From contig NZ_CP048751.1 of the NCBI RefSeq assembly GCF_011064825.1, forward strand, positions 1,550,001 through 1,614,000: 64,000 bases of DNA. Direction: 5' to 3'. Source of the stretch: Brevundimonas mediterranea (GTDB taxonomy: Bacteria; Pseudomonadota; Alphaproteobacteria; Caulobacterales; Caulobacteraceae). Numbering within the stretch: the first letter of the stretch is position 1; every line of letters starts with the position of its first letter. Position numbers and translations under genes: made by a program. The notes below the pieces were generated by a model. It saw nothing but the letters and a program-made list of their open reading frames with translations. It did not search any database and had not been told where the DNA came from. Positions 38,605-45,237 of this stretch are shown here, piece after piece.

Positions 38605-39455
38605 TGGGGCGTGTTCTCCAGTTTTCGGACGTTCATTTCGGATGCGAGCACAAGGGGGCGGTGGCGGCGGCGCTGGAGTACGCCCACGCCACGCCCAATG
38701 ATCTGGTTCTGATCACCGGCGACATCACCCAGAAGGGCTATCCGGTCGAGTTCCGGGCGGCGGGGGAATGGATGCGGGCCATGCCGGAGCCGCGCTTCGT
38801 CATCGTCGGCAATCACGACGTCCCCTACTGGAGCCCGGTCGCCCGCCTGTTCCATCCATGGCGCGCCTTCGAGACGGCGACGGGTTTCCCCGCCCATGAC
38901 GGTCAGTTCTGCAACGACACGGTGATGGTGCGGGGCGTCGTCACGGCGCGCGGCTGGCAGGCGCGGCCCAACTGGTCCAAGGGGGTCATCGATCTGGACC
39001 AGACCCGGCGTGCGGCCGAGGCCCTGCGTCAGGCGCCGATCGGGGCGTTGCGCATCCTGGCCTGTCATCATCCCCTGGTCGAGATGATCGGCACGCCGAT
39101 GACCGGCGACGTCAAGCGCGGCGACGAGGCGGCCCTGATCTTCGCCGAGGCCGGGGTGGATCTGATCATGACGGGCCATGTCCATGTGCCTTTCGCCCTG
39201 CCCATCGATCTGGCGGACCGCTGCTCCTACGCCGTCGGGTGCGGGACCCTGTCGCACCGCGAGCGGGGCTCGCCGCCGGGCTTCAATCAGGTGGACTGGG
39301 ACGCCAGGACCATTACGGTCACGGCCCTGGCCTGGGACGGGCGGGGCTACAGCCCGCATCAGGTCTGGCGGCTGCCGCGTCGTCAGGACACCCGCAAGGC
39401 CGCGACCGCGCCCAGCCCGAACAGGCCGGGCGAGCTGGAGAAGGCGGCGGTCTGA
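38604..39455 (+). CDS. Calcineurin-like metallophosphoesterase
   Basis: The 283-residue enzyme has the metallophosphoesterase blocks in order: FSDVHFG (D-x-H), LITGDITQKG (GD), IVGNHDVPYW (GNHD), ILACHHPLVE and MTGHVHVPF (GH-x-H). These bind two metals. The type resembles CpdA/Icc-like phosphodiesterases but substrate cannot be told. It overlaps the lipid kinase gene by one base, so both are co-translated and may act on a shared lipid pathway. Confidence 0.9.
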   Translation: MGRVLQFSDVHFGCEHKGAVAAALEYAHATPNDLVLITGDITQKGYPVEFRAAGEWMRAMPEPRFVIVGNHDVPYWSPVARLFHPWRAFETATGFPAHDGQFCNDTVMVRGVVTARGWQARPNWSKGVIDLDQTRRAAEALRQAPIGALRILACHHPLVEMIGTPMTGDVKRGDEAALIFAEAGVDLIMTGHVHVPFALPIDLADRCSYAVGCGTLSHRERGSPPGFNQVDWDARTITVTALAWDGRGYSPHQVWRLPRRQDTRKAATAPSPNRPGELEKAAV

Positions 39456-39492
39456 GCCGTCGCGTCTCTATTCCCGGGTGACGCCGCAAATA

Positions 39493-39525
39493 GAAAAGGG
39501 GCCGGAACTCGCGTTCCGGCCCTTC
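39493..39525. terminator. Terminator between convergent phosphoesterase and DUF1328 genes
   Basis: Stem GGGCCGGAAC/GTTCCGGCCC (39499-39508 with 39513-39522), four-base loop. The T-run is good on the minus strand (CTTTTC) and weak on the plus strand (TTC), so it mainly serves the DUF1328 gene. Confidence 0.8.
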
Positions 39526-39548
39526 TGCATTTCGCCGGAGCGGCAGCC

Positions 39549-39728
39549 CTATAATCGAGGGGCGCCGCGTCCGCGAAGTCCGCCGGCCACGAGGGCGATG
39601 ACGAACAGGATGATGGCGATCACGGCGATGAATTTGGCGATCTCGAACGAGAAGTTCGCGATGCCGCCGAAGCCGAGAACGGCTGCGATCAAGGCCACGA
39701 CCAGGAAGATAATTGCCCAGCGAATCAT
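39549..39728 (-). CDS. DUF1328 small membrane protein
   Basis: A 59-residue protein with two hydrophobic helices, starting MIRWAIIFLVVALIAAVLGF and including the DUF1328 core GIANFSFEIAKFIAVIAIIL. The family (YtjA in E. coli) is widespread in proteobacteria, often stress-induced, and of unknown function. The ATG at 39728 follows AGGAGA. Confidence 0.9.
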   Translation of the reverse strand: MIRWAIIFLVVALIAAVLGFGGIANFSFEIAKFIAVIAIILFVIALVAGGLRGRGAPRL

Positions 39729-39838
39729 GGGTTTAGCTCTCCTGCGTTGATGTTTCCGACGGCGGCCTTGCAGCCGTTCGTCCCGTCGGAAGATCAACGG
39801 TCCCGGACGCAGGGCGTTCCGTGGCCTTCGCAGAATCC

Positions 39839-40252
39839 TCAGCGCCGACGGCGCCTTTTGGCGTAGCCGCCCTGATCCATCTTTCGCTCGGCCACCATGC
39901 TGGCGACGATCGCGGCCAGGGCCGGATTGCGCAGCAACAGGAAGGCCGCGCCCAGTCCGCCGACCGCGCCGATGATCGGGCGTTCGCGAACGATGTGGAT
40001 CAGCTTGCCGATCAGACCGTCCGGCGCATCCTCCTCGTCCTCCTCGTCGTGACTTTCGCCCTTCAGGAAGACGAGTGCGACGACCAGGGCGACCAGGGCG
40101 AACAGGGCGAAGGTGATGGCCGAGGCGCCCAGGGGCGTCGTGACCAGGCTGATGGCGTGGAAGATGGCGACGCCGAGAAACACCACGGCCAGAAAGACGC
40201 TCGCGGCGGCCACGCTGGTCGCCACGATGCGTTTGACGATGCCCTTGAACAT
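39839..40252 (-). CDS. Phage-holin-like/YqjE-type small membrane protein
   Basis: The 137-residue protein has two N-terminal membrane segments (VAAASVFLAVVFLGVAIFHA and ASAITFALFALVALVVALVF), an acidic linker (ESHDEEDEEDAPD), and a third hydrophobic segment after RERPIIG. The C-terminus is very basic. It overlaps the upstream DUF883-like gene by one base. The pair recalls the yqjD-yqjE arrangement, where a ribosome-associating membrane protein is followed by a holin-like protein. Specific function is unknown. Confidence 0.72.
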   Translation of the reverse strand: MFKGIVKRIVATSVAAASVFLAVVFLGVAIFHAISLVTTPLGASAITFALFALVALVVALVFLKGESHDEEDEEDAPDGLIGKLIHIVRERPIIGAVGGLGAAFLLLRNPALAAIVASMVAERKMDQGGYAKRRRRR

Positions 40253-40596
40253 CAGCGGCGACGGCCGGCCAGAAGCAGGCCGAGCACCACGCCGACGCCG
40301 AGGGCGATGGCGGTCGACTGGACCGGACGTTCCTGCACCCGCTCGACGATATAGCGCTGGGCCTCGTCCAGGCGTTCGGCGGCGTCGTCGTAATATTCGC
40401 GGCCGCGCACCCGGGCGGTGTCGTAATAGCCGCGCGCCTGGTCGCGCACTTCCTCGCTCTTGGCCCGCAGCTTGGCCTCGGCCTCCTCGGCCTTTTCGCG
40501 CAGACGCTGGGTTTCTTCGCGGGCGCCGATCTTCAGATCCTCCTTGAGGGTCTTCAGGTCGGCCTTGATGTCTTCTCTAGCCTTGGTGGTGGCCAT
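40252..40596 (-). CDS. DUF883/ElaB-YqjD-like membrane-anchored protein
   Basis: The 114-residue protein is a long charged helix (LKTLKEDLKIGAREETQRLR and REKAEEAEAKLRAKSEEVRD) ending in VQERPVQSTAIALGVGVVLG with the C-terminal anchor LLLAGRRR. This R-x-x-P-x-x-[ST]-x-x-x-A-x-G-x-G-x-x-x-G pattern defines the ElaB/YqjD/DUF883 family, which anchors inactive ribosomes to the membrane in stationary phase in E. coli. The ATG at 40596 is chosen; the longer frame is unlike the family. Confidence 0.87.
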   Translation of the reverse strand: MATTKAREDIKADLKTLKEDLKIGAREETQRLREKAEEAEAKLRAKSEEVRDQARGYYDTARVRGREYYDDAAERLDEAQRYIVERVQERPVQSTAIALGVGVVLGLLLAGRRR

Positions 40597-40733
40597 GGTG
40601 CGCGCTCCGGTTTCAAGCTTGGCAATAGAATAGGGGACCCCGTTTCGGAACGCTACACCCGGCGCGAGGTTCCCTTCGCCCACCCGTGATCCCCGGCCTC
40701 GTCAGGCGCGTTTCGCCGTTCTAGATTGGGGAA

Positions 40734-41387
40734 ATGACCGACCTGCTGTTCGCCCCCCGCCCCCTGCCGACCCTGCCGATCACCGGCGACGCCCGGCGCT
40801 TCCCGGTTCGCCGCATCCTGTGCGTCGGCCAGAACTACGCCGCCCATGCGCGCGAAATGGGGTCGGACCCGGACAAGCAGTCCCCCTTCTTCTTCTCTAA
40901 GCCCGGCGACGCCCTCGTGTCGGACGGGGCCGACCCGGCCTATCCGTCGGCGACGGACAATCTGCATTTCGAGGCCGAACTGGTGGCGGCCATCGGCGAG
41001 GACGGGCGGATCGTGGGCTGGGCGGTCGGCTGCGACCTGACCCGTCGCGATCTTCAGGCCGAGGCGAAGGCGGCCGGGCGGCCGTGGGATGCAGCCAAGG
41101 GGTTCGACCAGTCGGCCCCCTGCGGCGCCCTGACCCTGGGGCCGCTTCCGGCCCCGGCGGGGGTGATCGCCCTGAGCGTCAACGGCGAGACGAAACAGTC
41201 CAGCACCCTGGACGACATGATCCTGAACCCCGATCAGATCGTCGAGGCGGCCGGGAAACTGTGGTCGCTCCAGGCGGGCGACCTGATCTTCACCGGCACC
41301 CCGTCGGGCGTCGGACCCCTGGCGCGCGGCGACGCGGTGGTCGTGACCATCGACGGCCTGGCGCCCCTGAGCTTCAAGATCGTCTGA
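40734..41387 (+). CDS. Fumarylacetoacetate hydrolase-family hydrolase (fumarylpyruvate/maleylpyruvate type)
   Basis: A 217-residue FAH-fold enzyme. Landmarks are RRILCVGQNYAAHAREMG, FFFSKPGDALV, HFEAELVAAIG (metal-binding E-x-E), AKGFDQSAPCG and LIFTGTPSGVGPL. The short form resembles fumarylpyruvate hydrolase (NagK) and YcgM-like acylpyruvases rather than the longer fumarylacetoacetase. Linked by one-base overlap to a zeta-class GST (isomerase), it likely acts next in gentisate or tyrosine ring-fission catabolism. Confidence 0.9.
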   Translation: MTDLLFAPRPLPTLPITGDARRFPVRRILCVGQNYAAHAREMGSDPDKQSPFFFSKPGDALVSDGADPAYPSATDNLHFEAELVAAIGEDGRIVGWAVGCDLTRRDLQAEAKAAGRPWDAAKGFDQSAPCGALTLGPLPAPAGVIALSVNGETKQSSTLDDMILNPDQIVEAAGKLWSLQAGDLIFTGTPSGVGPLARGDAVVVTIDGLAPLSFKIV

Positions 41388-42022
41388 TGATCCTGCACGG
41401 CTATTGGCGTTCGGGCGCCAGCTACCGGGTCCGCATCGCCCTGGGCCTCAAGGGCCTGGCCTATGAGACGGCGGCGCATGACCTGCGCAAGGGCGAGCAA
41501 AAGACGGCCGATTATCTGGCCCTGAACCCTCAGGGCATGGTGCCGGCCCTGCAGGACGGCGATCAGGTCGTCACCCAGAGCCCGGCCATTCTGGAATGGC
41601 TGGAGGAGGTTCATCCCGAGCCGGCCCTGTTGCCGAAGGGATCGGCCGACCGGGCCCGTGTCCGGGCCATGGCCGCCCTGATCGGCTGCGATATTCATCC
41701 GCTGAACAATCTGCGCGTCCTCAGGTCGTTGCGCGAGGATTTCGGGGCGGACCAGGCCGCCGTTGACGCCTGGGCCGCGCGCTGGATCGCGCCGGGTTTC
41801 GACGCCCTGGAGATCCTGGTGGGCCGCCACGGCCAGGGGTGGAGTTTCGGCGACCGGCCGGGCCTGGTCGACTGCTATCTGATGCCGCAGCTCTATTCCG
41901 CGCGGCGGTTCAACATGGCGCTCGAGGCCTGGCCGGGGCTTCTGGCGGTGGAGGCGCGGGCGCTGGACCACTCCGCCTTCGGGGCGGCGCACCCGGATCG
42001 GCAGCCCGACGCCGACGCCTGA
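41387..42022 (+). CDS. maiA: Maleylacetoacetate/maleylpyruvate isomerase (zeta-class GST)
   Basis: The 211-residue glutathione S-transferase has the zeta-class signature YWRSGASYRVRIALGLKGL (the SSxSWRVRIAL-like active-site region), NPQGMVPALQDGD, SPAILEWLEE and the C-terminal CDIHPLNNLRVL. It isomerises the cis double bond of a maleyl intermediate using glutathione, feeding the FAH-type hydrolase encoded immediately upstream. The first serine of the usual SS-x-S motif is glycine (R-S-G-A-S). No dioxygenase gene is adjacent. Confidence 0.92.
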   Translation: MILHGYWRSGASYRVRIALGLKGLAYETAAHDLRKGEQKTADYLALNPQGMVPALQDGDQVVTQSPAILEWLEEVHPEPALLPKGSADRARVRAMAALIGCDIHPLNNLRVLRSLREDFGADQAAVDAWAARWIAPGFDALEILVGRHGQGWSFGDRPGLVDCYLMPQLYSARRFNMALEAWPGLLAVEARALDHSAFGAAHPDRQPDADA

Positions 42023-42106
42023 TCCGCCATACCGACGATCTCCAGGTAAGACTCGCGTAACGTCTCGCTCAACCTCCTTTAAGCTTTGGAGGTGCAAGAT
42101 GGGAAT

Positions 42107-43027
42107 GTGACGCATTCCCCCGCCACCCCTTCGGCGCCTTCGCCCATAGATCGCCTGGCTCTCGCCGTGGTGACAGAGCCGGGACGCGCCCTGAATCCGT
42201 TCATGGCCGCGCCGTCGGGCGCGCGCGAGGACGCCATGCGCTTCCTGTTGCAGACGGGCGCGGACGCCGGTGTCAAGATGATCGCGACCAAACCGGGCGG
42301 CGACGGCGAACGGCTGCTGGGCCAGGCCTGGCCCTTCCCCTCGCCCTTCCGCGTGACGGTTCAAACCGTGGCCCTGAGCGAAGGCCTGGATCGGGTCGAG
42401 GCGCGGGCGCGCCGGTCGCTGGAACGCATGGGCCTGCCGCGCGGCGAGGCCCTGCTGGTCAATAACGCCGCCGACCTGGCCGGGGCCGAGGGCCGCGCCC
42501 TGTGGGACCGGCTGCAATCCCTGAAGACCCGCGGCCTGTTCCGCAGCATCGGCTTCTGCGCCACGGTCGAGGACGGCCCGGCCCTGCTGGCGCGCCGGCT
42601 GGAGGCCGACGTGGTTCAGATTTCCTGCAATCTGCTGGACCAGCGGGCCGCCGCCGAGGGCGTGCTGGACGAGATCAAGGCCGGCGGCGCCGAGGTGCAC
42701 CTGGCCTCGGTCTTCGCCGGCGGGCTTCTGTTCGCGGTCGGCGATGAATTGCCGCCCCATCTGGCCAACTACGCCCAGGCCCTGTCGCGGACGCGCCGGC
42801 GTCTGGCCGAACGGCGCTGCGATCCGATGCAGGCGGCCCTGGCCTATGCGTTTTCGCTGAAGGCGGTGGACCGGGTGGTCGCCAGCGTGGCCTCGGCGGC
42901 CGAACTGCGCGCCATCCTGGCCGCCGCCCACGCGCCCGGCCCCGATCTGAGCTGGCCGGAGCTGGCGCTCGAGGCGCCGGCGGCCTTCACCGCCGACGCC
43001 CGCGCGCGGATCAGTAGCGCAGCCTGA
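42107..43027 (+). CDS. Aldo/keto reductase-like protein with degenerate active site
   Basis: The 306-residue protein follows the AKR barrel outline: the region around AREDAMRFLLQTGADAGVKM, then LARRLEADVVQISCNLLDQR, LASVFAGGLLF and AALAYAFSLKAVDRVVASVA. The four catalytic residues appear lost. DTA-x-x-YG is replaced by IATKPGGDGE, the TK strand by VQTVAL, and the H of the H-x-x-D strand by N (LLVNNAADL). It may be a non-enzymatic or altered member. Starts are uncertain: GTG 42107 overlaps the stop of a three-codon ORF; TTG 42086 is alternative. The end overlaps btuB by 17 bases. Confidence 0.75.
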   Translation: MTHSPATPSAPSPIDRLALAVVTEPGRALNPFMAAPSGAREDAMRFLLQTGADAGVKMIATKPGGDGERLLGQAWPFPSPFRVTVQTVALSEGLDRVEARARRSLERMGLPRGEALLVNNAADLAGAEGRALWDRLQSLKTRGLFRSIGFCATVEDGPALLARRLEADVVQISCNLLDQRAAAEGVLDEIKAGGAEVHLASVFAGGLLFAVGDELPPHLANYAQALSRTRRRLAERRCDPMQAALAYAFSLKAVDRVVASVASAAELRAILAAAHAPGPDLSWPELALEAPAAFTADARARISSAA

Positions 43028-44831
43028 CCCCGACATAGGCCGACCGGCCGGGCTCGCCGTAGCCCAGCACCTGCTGATACCGCTCGTCGGCCAGGTTCTC
43101 GATCCGGGCCGTCAGGGCGACCTGATCGGTCAGCTGATAGGCCGTGTTCAGGTTGGCGGTGACGAAGCTGTCGCGCACCCCGCCGGAATCATCCTGGTCG
43201 CCCTCGGCGCGGACGGTCAGGGCGCCCGAAATCCGATCACCCGTCCAGCCCAGGGTGGCCGATCCCGCATGTTCAGGCACGCGCAGCAGGCGCGCGCCGG
43301 TCGAGCGGTCTTCGGCGTCGGTCCAGGCATAGGCCAGGGTCAGATCGAAGCCGGCCCCCAGCAGGGCGCGGCCTTCCAGTTCGACGCCGTCGGAGCGGGT
43401 CCGATCGACGTTGTCGTAGTAGATATCGAAAGTATCTTCATTGAAGAAGTAAATGATCTGATCCTCGACATTCAGGCGATACAGGGTGGCGCGGCCGTCG
43501 AAACGACCGTCGGCCGAGGCCCAACCCAGTGCCACTTCGATGCTGTCGGCCGTTTCCGGCTTCAGGGTCGGATAGGGAGTCGACGAGAAGCAGAAGTCGC
43601 AAACCGCCTGGCTGACTGACGGGGCCTTGAAGCCCGTGCCATAGGCGCCCGACAGGATGAAACCGCCGGTCAATTCATAGGCGGCGGAGATCCGGCCGGT
43701 GGTCTTGGAGCCGAAGTCGTCCGTATCGTCGAACCGCAGGCCGCTGGTGATGCTGAGGGCGTCGCTGACTTCATAACGGGCCGTGCCGAACACCGAGCTC
43801 GTGCCCAGGCTGACCTTGTCACCTGTCGAGATACTGCCTTCGCTTTCCTCGCGTTCGGCGCCGAAGGCGTAGGTGGCTGCGCCGGCCTCGCCATTCGCCT
43901 GCCAACGATAGGCCTGACGGTCGGCTTTGAAGGTCGAGGGGAAGGCGCTGAAGGTCTGGCGCTCGATGTCCGAGGTCGAGACGCTGAACTGGTGGTCTAG
44001 CCCGAAGCCTTCGACGCTCGCGCGAGCAAAGCCCGACCATTGTTCGGATTCTGACGTGTCGTCATTGTCGGAGACCGGGAAACCGTTATCCATATCGGCA
44101 TCGCTCTTGGACCAGCGGGCCGATCCGTCGAACTTGACGTTGTCGGAGACGGCGTAACGTCCCTTCACGCCTGCGGTGGTGGTGGTGAAGCCGTCAGCCT
44201 CGGGATTGCCGTTGGCTTCGTCGGCGGCGGAGATTCCATCGGTGTCGAAATGCGATACATAGGCGCTGACGGCATAGGTCTCATTGGCGACGCCGGCGGC
44301 CAGACGCCCGCGCACCGTGTCATAGCTGCCGGCCTCGGCTTCGGCGCGCAGACCGTCGATCTCCTTGGTGGTGAAGGAGATCACCCCGCCGATGGCGTCG
44401 GACCCCCACAGCGACGACTGGGGACCGGACAGGACTTCGATCCGGTCGATGTCGCCCAGTTCGAAGCCAGAGAAATCATAGGCGCCGTTTGGTTCAGCCG
44501 CGTCGTTGACAGGCGCGCCGTCGACCAGGACCAGGGTCTTGCCGGGCGTGGCGCCGCGCATCCGAACCTGAGCGAGGCCGCCGAAGGCGCCCGTGCGCGT
44601 CACCGACAGGCCCGGCACGTCGGACAGGATGTCGGCGGCGAAGACGGCGCCGCGCTGTTCGATCGTCTTGGCGTCGATGACGCGGGCGCCGGGCGTGTCG
44701 GCGACAATCGCCGAGATACGGGTGGCGGTGATGACGACGTCGTCCAGCTGGGTCGCCTCGTCAAAGGCGAAGGCGGGCGCGGCGAAGGCGGCGGACAGGG
44801 CCGCCGTGGAGAGAAGAATGGAGCGCTTCAT
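43011..44831 (-). CDS. btuB: TonB-dependent vitamin B12 receptor BtuB
   Basis: A 606-residue outer-membrane receptor. A signal peptide (MKRSILLSTAALSAAFAAPAFA) is followed by a TonB box (LDDVVITATR) and a plug domain with AADILSDVPGLSVTRTGAFG, GKTLVLVDGAPVND and IEVLSGPQSSLWGSDAIGG. The remainder is beta-barrel, ending in aromatic-rich AYVGVRLRY. Length matches the short BtuB group. A cobalamin riboswitch in the leader makes corrinoid the substrate with high confidence. No BtuCDF genes are near. Confidence 0.95.
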   Translation of the reverse strand: MKRSILLSTAALSAAFAAPAFAFDEATQLDDVVITATRISAIVADTPGARVIDAKTIEQRGAVFAADILSDVPGLSVTRTGAFGGLAQVRMRGATPGKTLVLVDGAPVNDAAEPNGAYDFSGFELGDIDRIEVLSGPQSSLWGSDAIGGVISFTTKEIDGLRAEAEAGSYDTVRGRLAAGVANETYAVSAYVSHFDTDGISAADEANGNPEADGFTTTTAGVKGRYAVSDNVKFDGSARWSKSDADMDNGFPVSDNDDTSESEQWSGFARASVEGFGLDHQFSVSTSDIERQTFSAFPSTFKADRQAYRWQANGEAGAATYAFGAEREESEGSISTGDKVSLGTSSVFGTARYEVSDALSITSGLRFDDTDDFGSKTTGRISAAYELTGGFILSGAYGTGFKAPSVSQAVCDFCFSSTPYPTLKPETADSIEVALGWASADGRFDGRATLYRLNVEDQIIYFFNEDTFDIYYDNVDRTRSDGVELEGRALLGAGFDLTLAYAWTDAEDRSTGARLLRVPEHAGSATLGWTGDRISGALTVRAEGDQDDSGGVRDSFVTANLNTAYQLTDQVALTARIENLADERYQQVLGYGEPGRSAYVGVRLRY

Positions 44832-44990
44832 TGAGCGAGAATCCCCGATGTCGGCTCCGCGAGTGCGCGCGAGGAACCGGTATGAGCGAGCCGATCCGCC
44901 GGGCCTGAAAGGTCCGGACGGCGCAAGATCGGGTCGCTACGACGAGAATCCCCGCGCCTCTGTCTGGTCCCGGACAGCGGACGAGCGACG

Positions 44991-45151
44991 TCAGGCGGCC
45001 AGGTCTCCTGGCTTGCGGGTCATAAACCGCCGTCCTCGCCTTCCCAGTCACCCAGTGGCGCCGGGGTCGAGACCCCGGACGGACGACGCTCTCGCCGCCT
45101 ACAGTTGCGGGCACAGCCACGGTGTCTCACCGTGTTCCCTTAACCGCCTGA
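44991..45151 (-). promoter_or_regulatory. Cobalamin (AdoCbl) riboswitch in the btuB leader
   Basis: On the minus strand the leader contains the conserved segments in order: GGTTAAGGGAA, CCGTGGCTGTGCCCGCAACT, GCCACTG, GGGAAGGC, and the B12 box GACCCGCAAGCCAGGAGACC. An eight-pair P1 (45151-45144 with 44998-44991) closes it. About 160 bases separate it from the btuB ATG and hold the expression platform. High cobalamin should shut btuB expression. Confidence 0.95.
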
Positions 45152-45237
45152 CACGGCCTATCGCAGGGGTGACAAGCCTGTGCAAGAGCCGTTAACGGGC
45201 TTGAGCGGTCGGCTGCGATCCGTCACCCTGACGGCAC

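Noticed and set aside
39839..40252. Holin-like protein as evidence of a prophage
   Set aside because: It stands alone with a DUF883-like stress gene, without endolysin, structural or integrase genes; the holin label reflects membrane topology only.
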